From: Colias croceus
Taxonomy: Eukaryota > Arthropoda > Insecta > Lepidoptera > Pieridae
Direction of reading: 5' to 3'
Assembly: GCF_905220415.1 (NCBI RefSeq)
Contig: NC_059568.1
Span: 1,302,001-1,366,000, forward strand
Length of the DNA: 64,000 nt
The translations under genes and the position numbers were made by a program. The notes under the pieces were generated by a model. That model was not told the origin of the DNA and made no database searches. It saw only the letters and a program-made list of their open reading frames with translations. Of the stretch, positions 1-10,900 are shown piece after piece. Each line of letters begins with the position of its first letter. The stretch's first letter is position 1.

Positions 1-199
1 AAGCTAGTGTATCTATATAATAATATGTATCTTTAAAATAGTGGAATGAAAATTTCTACGATTCCCATTTAGGGTTATGCGGTGTAAATACCTATATGTA
101 TTTTAATTTTATAAAATGATAACAATTCTTTTAATAAGTTATTATTAAATTCGGCGCCAGGGTCTGCGCTTATTTTCGATGGAAGTGGAACACCGTATA

Positions 200-360
200 T
201 TGAAACAAACTCACACTCAAACATTTATTTATTCAATTAGACTTCTTCGAGAAGCACTTTTGAAACGTCATTACATATTTTTAACATTTAACCACCGATT
301 CAGAAAGCAGTATCTACGGAGTATCTAAGAACTGGCAAGAAACTCCATATTTGCTCTTTT
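200..360. repeat. Fragment of interspersed repeat
   Basis: The stretch with 'cactcaaacatttatttatt' and 'attagacttctt', ending in 'ggcaagaaactc', is partly repeated at about 27174-27240. The 'ggcaagaaactc' tail resembles sequence commonly found at 3' ends of lepidopteran retroelements (from memory). No coding sequence is seen in it. The rest of positions 1-770 is AT-rich and I see no gene there. Confidence 0.45.
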
Positions 361-770
361 TAATCATGTCAGTTTTACAATTTAATTTTACAAAATACAA
401 AATATGTAACATTATTATCATAATATGCCAAAGAACAATAAAAAATAAGAAAAATATTTAATTAATGCTCTAACAACTTTGGGGGTTGATCTAGTATCAA
501 TTTCAAAAGCTTGGCCTAATTTACTAAAAGCGCTTACTATAGTTAGGTAATATTAGTAAATGTGTCTCTTAATGTGTCTATAAATAATTATTGAAAAGGA
601 TATTCTTGAGTTGGCGATAATTGTAATTCAGGTTTTAACGGATTTCTATCATATTTCTTATCAAATCTTCCGGTAAGTTACATAAAAACACATTTAGATC
701 TACGTTATCATATATTACAGTTTTTGAAATGAAATTAATATTTTATACCTGTGTCAGTTAGCCTATTAAC

Positions 771-1067
771 TTAAGATGCTAAACTACTTCTTATGCTTTG
801 TATTCTCTGACAAAACTGGTTGTATGATTCACCATGTTTAATTTGTAATGACTCTAGCCATAGCGCTATGCACTCTTTGGATCTTGTATCACAGAAATGT
901 GGGGAAAGTATATTTTCGAACTCTTCCCAAAACACATGAAATAAGTATTTGTTTTGATCCCTATTAAAATTTCTTATTACATATTCGCTTTTTGCTATAA
1001 ATAAGTTCAGTAAGCTTTCGCTACCATCATATTTAGGTATAATATTTAATATTTCCTGCGGAATCAT
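771..1067 (-). pseudogene. Truncated gag-like ORF of the Gypsy-like remnant
   Basis: This 98-codon frame begins at the ATG at 1067. Its N-terminal part contains 'IPKYDGSE' followed by a region rich in aromatic and charged residues, the pattern of the capsid start in insect Gypsy Gag proteins. A full Gag would be several hundred residues long and no zinc knuckle is present, so the gene is broken. The ATG overlaps the left target duplication of the LINE inserted just upstream, which separates gag from its leader. The family call rests on the motif and the nearby primer-site match; a captured gag-like gene is possible but unlikely. Confidence 0.45.
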
Positions 1068-1081
1068 AATTTAGATTATAT

Positions 1082-1965
1082 TTTTTTTTTTATTAATTGA
1101 CATCTGCGATCAGTCAACGGACTATGAGCAGATATTTGGACAGAATAATTTGGCGATTTGAGAACTAGAACCAGTGCCCTAATTCCCCTTTCTAATGTAG
1201 CTCAACATCAACATTAGCTCTTTTCAGACGTTTCCTGGGTTTTAGTTTAAGCAATTGCTGGGAGAGTGGATTTGGATGCATTACAAGTCTTTGCTTATGC
1301 TTCTTGAGGTATTTAGTAGCTTCTTCCTTAATTGTAGGCATTTCTAAGTACTCATGAATTTCAGAGTTGCGAGTGAACCATGGAGCTGCTGTGAGCACTC
1401 TTAAGATTTTGTTTTGCACCCTTTGCATGCACATTAGGTTGGATTCGCTAGCGGAGGCCCAGAGTTGAATACCATATGTCCAAATAGGTTTTATTACTGC
1501 GCAGTACACTCTAAGTTTATTGCTTAGAGAAAGTGTGGATTGTCTACCTAAGAGCCAAAGTAAGTTTTTGAAGCGGAAGTTAACTTCTGTCTTCTTCTTC
1601 TTTATATGATCTTTCCAGGTGAGCCTACGATCCAAGTAGAAGCCGAGGTACTTCACGCAATTAGACTGTGGTAGAGTTTCTTGGCCCAAATGGACAGGCG
1701 GGCAGAGACCATGTCTAAGTGCAAATGTGATGTGATGTGATTTAGGCGCACTTGCTCTTATGCGCCACTTATCTAGCCAATCTTGGGTTTTATTTAGCTG
1801 ATTTTGAAGAATATAGCTAGCTTTCTCTCGATCTGGATTGCATACTAGAAATGCGGCGTCATCGGCAAATGTTGCTATAGATACCCCTGGGTGTTGGGGA
1901 AGGTCGCTAGTGAAAATATTATATAAGACCGGGCCTAGTACAGATCCTTGAGGGACACCAGCTAA
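1082..1965 (-). mobile_element. 5'-truncated jockey-like LINE (reverse transcriptase C-terminal part)
   Basis: The minus strand encodes the C-terminal half of a non-LTR reverse transcriptase. It contains 'GVPQGSVLGP' near 1950 and the catalytic FADD at 1858-1869, followed by thumb-region motifs such as 'VKYLGFYLDRRLTWKDHI'. The frame ends at 1192 and the element ends in a poly(A) tail, seen as a T run from 1081. The 16 bases 'ataatttagattatat' lie at both borders (1066-1081 and 1965-1980), a clear target-site duplication. The copy is truncated at its 5' end, as is common for target-primed insertions. The jockey clade is inferred from motif style only. Confidence 0.85.
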
Positions 1966-2375
1966 TAATTTAGATTATATAAAAAACAATTTTACTTTAC
2001 TTTTATTTAACTTAACCTAGTACTACAGAATGTAGCTATAAATTATGCAAGCCTATTTTTTTGCTAACAAAATTAGATTAACATGTTATGGTCCAATGAT
2101 GATGCCGATTGGAAATTGTGGAAAATGAGACAAATAGGGAAGTGAAAAGGTTTACTCACAAACTGCTCCTCTGCATTCTTCCTGAGTTACACACACTGCA
2201 CGACACTTTCACACAATCACTTGACGAATTTATTTGGTTGGGAATTTTCGCATCTGCGTGTAGACAGTCCTTTTACATAGATATTCGCGTAAAACTGAGT
2301 TTGGAGTTTTTGCGCGAAAAACAGTAATATAAGGATTACTGACTAAGGATTTCCACGCGAAAATCGGCTGCGCCA

Positions 2376-3290
2376 GTCAAGTTTCAGCGACCGCGGGATG
2401 TCTTTTAAAAAAATATATTTTAATTTATATGAATTTAATTAAGGTCTGTACAATAAGATGTTTAGTGTGTTACTGATTTATTCTATGTTTAAACAGTACC
2501 ACGATCTAGAGATCGCGTCTTCTTAGAAATGATTAGGGTAAGAATGGGCTATTGTTCGTAATCACTTCCTTACATATCAGAACTATTGCAACAAAGTGGA
2601 TACATTGTTGCAAGTATAAATATTTTGGTAAACTACTAAAATATGGATTCAGCGGATTTTGGATGTATAAACAGATTGATAACTTTAATTAATGTTTACA
2701 TATTATGACATAAGGACTACATAGTATTTTACAGAACATTTAAGAAATACAGTAGTCAATGCAAATAAAATAGGTACATACACAATTAGCATCGATAAAT
2801 TATTATTGATTACACATTTCAATGCCTTGGATGGGTTACTCCCTAGAAAGCCGTATTCAATTAAGGCTCACTTGTAATACATCACCACTCATTTTTAATA
2901 GATTTAGATAATGCAAGCTGTATTTGTTATTACAACAATTTCTTCTTTTTTCTAAAAATAAATTTTATACCTATGTACTTTTATCTAAATTTTGGCACTT
3001 GGCACTGTTGACTGTGCTTGGCAGTAATTAAAAATGTTGAAGTTGATGTTGATAACCACCGAAACCACAGAACTACAGAACGAAACTAAGGTCTACAGAT
3101 AATGTAGGAACATATAAATCAAAATCTATTAAAAGTGGTCACACCGTCACAGTAGGTGGAGTAAAACACAGTTTTAGATGAATTGGTTTGTCAAAAAATC
3201 ACAGGTTCTAGAGTAAAAAATGCGACAAAAATGTTGCCTGTCGGCGGCCGCCGGCCAGTTGCCGCGTAACCGGCGTAGCGATAATACGTA
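2376..3290. other. Unassigned AT-rich sequence, possible LTR
   Basis: No convincing gene is seen. The part next to 2376 is where the LTR of the Gypsy-like remnant should lie, judged from the minus-strand primer site, but no second copy is present to define its ends. A GC-rich patch lies at 3234-3285. Confidence 0.3.
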
Positions 3291-3299
3291 TTTATGTCA

Positions 3300-3770
3300 A
3301 CGTATTTATTCTCGTACACAGTAGTTTTAACCGACTTCAAAAAAAAGGAGGAGGTTATCAATTCGGCCGGTATATTTTTTGTATGTATGTACACCGATTA
3401 CTCCGAGGTTTCTGACCCGATTTACGTGACTCTTTTTTTGTTTGATGCAGAATGGTGTGGGATTGGTCCCATAAAATTTATTCGGATAAGCCCAGTAGTT
3501 TTTATTTTGTGAGCATTTTTGTCTGATCTCGATGACTTAATTGAAATGTAGCAAGTAACTTTGATTCATTTCCAGGTAACCGATTGAACTGAAATTTTGT
3601 ATACGTATGTAAATTGGATAGCGATGAAACATTATCATGACATAGAGCTGATTTGATGATGGAATCGGAAGGTGGCCATAGGAACTTAGTAATATATTGA
3701 CTCAACTTTATCGAGTTTGGGCTCGTTTGATTCGTGTTGAAAAATACACTAAAAAGTATTAAATAAAAAT
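3300..3770. repeat. Lepidopteran interspersed repeat ('accgacttcaaa...ggaggaggtt')
   Basis: The segment containing 'accgacttcaaa' and 'ggaggaggttatcaattcgg' at about 3328-3372 recurs in this window at about 21803-21845. This sequence type is very common between genes in moths and butterflies. Short frames across it are chance frames. Outer ends are approximate. Sequence from 3770 to 4797 has no recognisable gene; it includes a small palindrome near 3939-3957 ('agttgcc-gggcaact'). Confidence 0.6.
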
Positions 3771-4804
3771 TACTTCGTTAAAACCGTCTTCGGTTTCTAA
3801 GGACAAGAGCACAGACCACAACCGTCTCTTCGAAATCCATGTTGATAAATGCAGAAAATTTTAAAGAAAAAGTTGCGTTGCTGTCGCTTTCGTGTGCGCA
3901 TCGTTCAAAACTTTGCGAGGAGACAGCGACAGAGACAAAATAGTTGCCGGGCAACTAAGTTGCTCGTGCGCGCCCGCTCTTAAAATAAAATACTTTTTTT
4001 TTAATTGTATCGATTTATCGTGGATTTATCCTACATATAAAATAAGTTCAAAATGAAGCCTACCTAACTTTCTTTTGATACTTTACTTTTTGTAGCTTTC
4101 CATTACTGAAAATAATTATATTATTAAATACTTAAGAAGCCCATAGTCAATGCAGTAAAAAATCTTTTCTTTTTATAATTTTGGTGTAATTTAATTTCAT
4201 AAATATATTATTATAAACTATTTCAAAATATTTTTATTAGTAATATTTAGCACGAATAAAAAATGTAGCGCAAATTCTTTCAGTACAGACCCATGGGTGG
4301 GTATTTGGGTTTATCACAAAGTGCAAGTTCAAACAAAAATAATGTTCTTCCTATTCACCATTCACCGACGGGTAGTATTATACTCGGTAGATCATAATTT
4401 GATCCACAGATTTGATCATAATATAATATGACAAGAATATGACCTATGGTTACCGAGAAGTTTACAACAGGCTAGGAATATTGTATAATAGTTAAATCCA
4501 TTTACAAAATTGTCAAGATTATGTTCCATATTTTTGCACCATCTGACCGATCGCATCAAAAATAAACATAGAGCCATTGTAATTTCTGTGGTAATTTGTG
4601 ACTGTGTTTGTGACCTATCTTTACATAATATTTTATAGTTTTGAAGCGGAAACGGGGAAGTCAGTCAAAAATTTATTGCCGAAAGTATCGATGCAAATTA
4701 AAAATGTCTGATGTGCTTAAAATATTATTGTTTTTATTAGTCGGTTATAGTATTATATAAATGTAATATGAGGAAAATATTTATAAAATTTACTTTGTAT
4801 AAAT

Positions 4805-6936
4805 CACCAGTGCAAACTTAGCACCCCATCTATGGAATTGTGGGTCGAAAATGACCTTGATCGTTAGGTCCCCGTTAGGTCCTTTAAGGTCCCACAATTT
4901 TTTCGTTAGGTCCCCTTTAGTTTTTTTTTAATAATTTTTTAAATTTTAGGTATAAAAAATGCAACTTTAGCACCCCATCCATAGAATTTTGGGTCAAAAA
5001 TGACCTTAATCGATAGGTCTCCGTTAGGTCCTATAAGGTCCCACAATTTTTTCGTTAGGTCCCCTTTAGTTTTTTTTTTAATATTTTTTTTTAGTTTTAG
5101 GTATAAAAAAGTTACACTTTAGCACCCCATCCATAGCAAAATTGGCAAATTTTATCAAAATCGTATTCTTTACCGTTAGGTCCGTATAGGCTCATCATTG
5201 AAATTGTTGAATTATTTTTTTTATTAAAATTATAATAAAAACCTGCGCATGCGCCTTAGAGCATTAAGGCATGCGCACATCATACATAAACAGCGCGAAA
5301 TTTAAAATCGTATCGTTTCATTTATTAAATAAATCTATTGTTCTGAGAGTGCTTATTTATTAAAAACCTACTTTTCAACCTAGACTTAAAATAACTATTA
5401 GTGTATTAGTGTCAATCTATGGTGTATATATATTTTTTGTAGCGGCCACAGGATCACACTATCTGGAATAACATCGCGGCGTTTCTGCGTAGGGTCAATC
5501 ATCATAATTATGGTAACTTAGGTTATAGTTGGAAATAAAGTTTTGATACTTTAATTTATTATTACGAGCTTTGTTTTTTTGAGAGATTAACAACCTCTTC
5601 ATCTATATAATATTAAATATATGTAATCTGGTACTGTTATCTGATACAGATAAAAAAAGAACAGCTAGTGAAAGTAAGAAAAAACATAATAAAATACAAT
5701 TAAATTTTGTTTAATCAATATAATCATATTAAATCTAAAAGCCGCGTTCAGCCGCGTATAAAGAATAAGAATCACTATCATTATCTCTGACATCATTAAC
5801 TCTTCCATGTCTGCAGTTATTCCATCTTGTTTTTTTTTTGTACTGCTCTTCAACATGATTAACATGGTTCGGTCAAAGAATAAATCTCGTCGAGATACTG
5901 ATTTTGTGTCTTTAAACATTTTGAACGGACCCATATCGTTCAATTTTATATTGTTGCTTGAATAGTTTTTAACTTGATTACTGGTATCATCCATGCAAAA
6001 TAATAATATTAAACAAATCATACCTACTTATAATAATGTGCAATGCAATCAAGATGAAAAGCATCAAAATATCAAGTCACACTTAACAATGCATTGAGAT
6101 ATTTCTCGTAAACACTCTTGTTTTTCCTTGAAAACTACATCTCTTTCAAATTGTTTCATTTTAAATTTATTAATCATAGTTTAAAGTTTTCGTCATGTTT
6201 TCAACTCAGTTTTCAAAATTTTTTTTTAGAAATCACTAAAATCCTAAGCTAAAATCGCAGAAAAAAAATCACTTTGACAAGCTTTGACACATCAACAACT
6301 CAGGTTTTAATGACAGTTAACTGTCAAGTGTTGCCAAATAAATTTTCGAAATAAAAAGCCAGTTTCATCTTTCGGACGTGACTAGTATAGATTTATTTAT
6401 TGATTTAAATTTAATAAATGAAACGACACCAATTTAAATTTCGCATTGTTTATGTATGATGTGCGCATGCCTTAATGCTCTAAGACGCATGCGCAGGTTT
6501 TTATTATAATTTTAATAAAAAAAATAATTCAACAATTTCAATGATGAGCCTATACGGACCTAACGGTAAAGAATACGATTTTGATAAAATTTGCCAATTT
6601 TGCTATGGATGGGGTGCTAAAGTGTAACTTTTTTATACCTAAAACTAAAAAAAAAATATTAAAAAAAAAACTAAAGGGGACCTAACGAAAAAATTGTGGG
6701 ACCTTATAGGACCTAACGGAGACCTATCGATTAAGGTCATTTTTGACCCAAAATTCTATGGATGGGGTGCTAAAGTTGCATTTTTTTATACCTAAAATTT
6801 AAAAAATTATTAAAAAAAAACCAAAGGGGACCTAACGAAAAAATTGTGGGCCCTTAAAGGACCTAACGGGGACCTAACGATCAAGGTCATTTTCGACCCA
6901 AAATTCCATAGATGGGGTGCTAAGTTTGCACTGGTG
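4805..6936. mobile_element. 2.1 kb foldback transposon with tandem subrepeats in both arms
   Basis: The left end 'caccagtgcaaacttagcac' and the right end are reverse complements, and the inverted similarity runs for more than 500 bases per arm (to about 5340 on the left and from about 6390 on the right). The element is flanked by TATAAAT at 4798-4804 and 6937-6943, a 7-bp direct duplication (up to 9 bp match if adjoining bases are counted). Each arm holds about three degenerate copies of a roughly 145-base unit ('ttagcaccccat...cgttaggtcc'). The middle, about 5340-6390, is single-copy here and has no recognised transposase. A 118-codon minus frame (5665-6021) inside it is not recognised. Confidence 0.85.
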
Positions 6937-7060
6937 TATAAATCCGTTAAGTCGTGAACAAAAAATAATATAGTATATTAGTTCTATAATTTTTAAGAGA
7001 AAAAAACATATTTTGTCGTAATTTTCTCTTCTGTGTTTTCTTGTAGTAATATATAACAAA

Positions 7061-7229
7061 CTAGCGGTCCGCCCCGGCTTCGCCCGTGGTACATATTAAC
7101 GTTTTCTCTACATAAGAACCATACTCGTACTTCAAGGAATATAATAAAAAAAGAATTATCGAAATCGGTTCAGCCGTTCTCGAGTTATGGAATTACAACG
7201 AAAAGTGGCATTGATTTTTATATATTAGA
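7061..7229 (-). mobile_element. Short non-autonomous Helitron-like element
   Basis: On the minus strand the copy starts TCTAATATA after a host A, and ends in a GC-rich segment followed by CTAG and then a host T. TC...CTRR inserted between A and T is the Helitron signature. The 3' block 'gaagccggggcggaccgcta' is shared with copies ending at 36483 and 45180. Confidence 0.7.
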
Positions 7230-7804
7230 TTTTGTGTTGGAAATACTAAAATTGTCTATGTTGTATTGAACGAATTTGTGATCAATGAAATGAGAGACTA
7301 TAGAGGCAGAGCAAAAATAAAACAAAACAAGATATACTTATCTATAATAACTTCCGTTGGCACTGAAATCGTTGAGTGCTTTATTTTATTCAAAAGTAAT
7401 ATTATGGATAAGATTTAACATAATTAGACAATTATAACATTGTAAAAAATATATTAAGATTTTATAAATTAAATTACGATCAGATCTAGGACAAGAAGAT
7501 GATTTATCTTCTCGTGCTAGTATTGTACTTGAATAACTTGTAAACTGTTATGGCGTTTGTGTTCTCCAATACACAACGCATATTCGTGTCTGTGTTTGAG
7601 AATAAAAAATAAATTTAACAAAACTTAATTACATCATTCTGAAGCAACCCCGATAATATGGAAGCGCGTTTCGCATAGATTCCTTCATCGTACAGTGAAG
7701 GAATAGTGATTTAAGGTTATGTTACCATCTTTTATCGAGTTCTAGATAGGATTCTGTGAAAAAAAGAGGATCAGTTTGTGTTTTTCTCTACACAACATCC
7801 CTGA
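7230..7804 (+). promoter_or_regulatory. Upstream/5' leader region of the CECR2-like gene
   Basis: This stretch lies between a Helitron-like element and the first coding exon. A TGA sits directly before the ATG (7802-7804) in the same frame, so the coding sequence does not extend further upstream in this exon. No TATA box or initiator could be assigned with confidence, and untranslated first exons could lie further left. Confidence 0.35.
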
Positions 7805-7915
7805 ATGAATTTCTCACGGTTCCTTGACATACAATCATGGTGGGAAGTACCAAGTATTGCGTATTTTTGCTCATTATTTCGGACTGCTTTCAATCTTCTG
7901 GATTTTGACATTGAA
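7805..7915 (+). CDS. Cecr2: CECR2-like exon 1 (start codon, N-terminal motif)
   Basis: The ATG at 7805 follows an in-frame TGA. Thirty-seven codons include 'SWWEVPSIAYFCSLFRTAF', the hallmark start of the CECR2 N-terminal region. The donor GTGAGT follows at 7916, with the frame at phase 0. Confidence 0.85.
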
Positions 7916-10900
7916 GTGAGTAAAATCATTAACTCTCATATATTTACGTTGTTACGTTTTATAGACCTTATTTATTGATAATTATAAACAAAAAATATGA
8001 ACATATTGTAGGAGCTCGAGGAAGCTCTTCTAACAGACGGAACCGAGGACTCAGGTAGTTCTTTGCTGACAGAGTTAATTGTTCGACTCCTAAATGGGTG
8101 TTTGGGCAACAATGACATCTCAGCGTTTAATTATCAGGTAATATACCCAATACTGTAAACATATGTTTTTTCGCGTACTACGTACTAGATATAGGACCAA
8201 CTGAACCTTTTTTTTCAGATGTATTTGAGACGTCTATTCCGGCAAAAATGTCAGGAATCAGGACGATACAACCCCTTCAATACTGACATTGACTTTCAGT
8301 TTCTGCCGCTGCGCAGAAAAGTTGAGATCCTGTATGCACTATGTGATTTCCGATTGGACGCTGAGGATGTTTTTGATTTGTTTAAGAACCTGGAAGCCGA
8401 GAGCCTGAGGGTGGAACCACTCGGGTGAGTAATTAACATATTGAGTACAAAAGTTGCAATGTGTATGAGAAACAAATACTTCAGGTGGGATTTTCCTTGT
8501 TTAGATGGGATGACAATGACTCAGCTTACTGGTATTTCTACGGCACAAGATTGTATAGAGAGGATATAGTGAAGAAGCCAAAAGGAAAAAAGAAAAAGAA
8601 GAGCAAGGATAAGAAGCGCGGCTGGCTACATGGGGAAGAGTGGAACGATGATGAAACAGAGAGGGTGTGGCAGGTCGTGTGCTTTACGGAAGAGGATTGG
8701 ACCCACCTGACACAGAAGTTCAGCAAGGCCACCAGCAAGGTTGAGAAGGAACTGTTCCGATCGCTTTCGCAGAATTTTATGCCAGAAATACCAAGACTAT
8801 TTCAAGAGAAGGAACGTCTACAGCGGAAAAGGTAAGTTAAATATGTATATAATGTACATAACACATTGAAATGCGCTCTTTGATCATCATCATCATCAGC
8901 CCATTATGTTCCAACTTCACAGGATTAGGCCTCCTTTGAAGGTAAAGGCCATAATCAACATTGACCAAATGTGATTTTTAATTTTTTTTTTAATGACAGG
9001 GACTGAAGACTTAAATCTATTTTAAATTTGATAAAGTAGCAAAAATAATCTGAGGAAATTTTGTGGTTTCATTGAATTTAATCTATACATATAATAAATC
9101 TGTAGAAGGGTCAATTCTGTACATTGAAAATATTGAAAAAATAAATACCAGGGGGTGTTACTGGATCGATACCAAACCCAAATATGTGATTAAATCAATT
9201 TTTGTCTGTCTGTCTGTCTGTCTGTATGTGAAGGCATCACGTAAAAACTAACGGTTCGATTTCGATGAAACTTGGTATAATTATATCTTATTATCCTGGG
9301 CATAAAATAGGATACTTTTTATCCCGGAAAAATACGTTGAAAAAAAAATAAATCTTAATTTTTCCGCGCGGACGGAGTCGCGGGCGGAAGTTAGTATAGA
9401 AATAATTTTATTATGAGAACATGCAACTTGATTCTAGGTAATAGAAAACTGAACTTGTTCAATTTTCTGTTCTTAGAATATCAGATTTATATTCTACTAA
9501 AATAGGAGAAGAAATGTTTTGTTAAGATGTAACTCATTGAAAGGATGTAATTGGATAACACAAGTTTGCATTTTCTTTTGTTATCACTATTCTTGTGCAA
9601 AGCATTCTTTGTTATTTTTCAATGTTCCTTCATATTACAATAGCACCTAGATTAGTATGTCCTATAAATATACCTTACTTGTCTCTTTCATGAAACTTAA
9701 TGCGTCAGAAATATTTGTAATAAGATATAGTTACATATATTTCACATAAATTGTAAAATTTTGTATGTGTGTGAATTAAATCAGAACATAATTAATTGGA
9801 GCCAAACTACAAGCTTAAGATGATGTTTAAAATTTAGGAGATTTTAATAAATGTTCAGTAACTTATATTTTATCTGCATCTAGAATGTTTCACCTAATAT
9901 TTCTATAACACTTGATCATTACATTGCCATAACCGCCATACTTCCACCCCCATGGCAAAGGCAATATTTTATTAAGTATAATATTACTAACGATTGCATC
10001 TATTTTCGTACTTCCATCGATTTTAACTTACTAACTTGTTGGAGACAATAAAATATTTAGAATAATTGAAAATCGATGACGTAAGTAATGCAGGCGATTA
10101 CCGATGCAGCCTGCACCTGGCTGTTAGCTGTTTGTTTCCATCAAGTATTGATACTGCTTGCCAACCATTTACTATGTTTGTGACTAACATTATATGCAAA
10201 GCGACTTTTTTATTTTGAGCGAATGTTATTAAGTATGACGCACTTTTAATAGCCATATGAAAGCATTGCAGCAAGCAGCAAAATGAATTTTGCGAAATTG
10301 CGAAAGATATATTTTGATCGAAAATTTGGAAATTCCGATTAAGACAAATGACGATTCCGACAACAGAGCAATAAATTTGTTGATAATAAAACACAATGCT
10401 GTGTGATTCCGCGTAGAACTCTTTTACAATTCTAATTGAATGTTTATCAATATTGATCTCTAGGACAAAAAAAAAACATAAAAACGCATAATAGTATTCA
10501 AACTCGGACAAGTAAATGCGATTTTACCACAAAATGCGCGAGTTTTCTATTAGAAATGTTATTGCGCATCACATTTGGACTTGTAAAGGAAACCATACGG
10601 CATGTATTCCATCGTCCACGTGCCACGTGGGAGCATTATGTGAAAGCATTTTGTATCAAAATGAACTTTAGTGTGGCCCTTTTCTATCCACTGGACGTAA
10701 TTTTGTTTACCGACTCTGATCATAAGAGCTTTTCCAGTTCTCTTTCATACTAAAACAAAATCAATAGCGAAATAAACATCATATTTTTATTCATCCTGTT
10801 TTCTATAAACTAATTGCAATTATAATAATATTTTCTAGTATTTAAAATACAAAAGTTGAGCGTCAATACATTTCAGCGAAAGCTCAATTCGCCTGATGCG

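Larger units (their letters stand above)
771..2386 (-). mobile_element. Gypsy-like LTR retrotransposon remnant (primer site, leader, partial gag)
   Basis: Read on the minus strand, positions 2365-2375 give TGGCGCAGCCG, close to the primer binding site of insect Gypsy/errantivirus elements (established knowledge). A leader follows, then an ATG at 1067 that opens a gag-like frame. The leader and gag are separated by a LINE inserted at 1082-1965. No protease, RT or integrase frame of this element is seen, and no second LTR was found on the left, so it is an old, truncated copy. The LTR would lie to the right of 2376, but its outer end could not be placed. Confidence 0.5.

Noticed and set aside
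5665..6021. 118-codon minus-strand ORF inside the 2.1 kb foldback
   Set aside because: No transposase motif and AT-driven composition; kept only as part of the element.
9204..9226. (gtct)n and other short tandem runs as CRISPR-like or regulatory arrays
   Set aside because: They are microsatellites inside Helitron-like elements in a eukaryotic genome; no spacer-repeat structure exists.
10098..10511. 137-codon minus-strand ORF in CECR2-like intron 4
   Set aside because: Contains no known motif and lies in AT-rich intron sequence.
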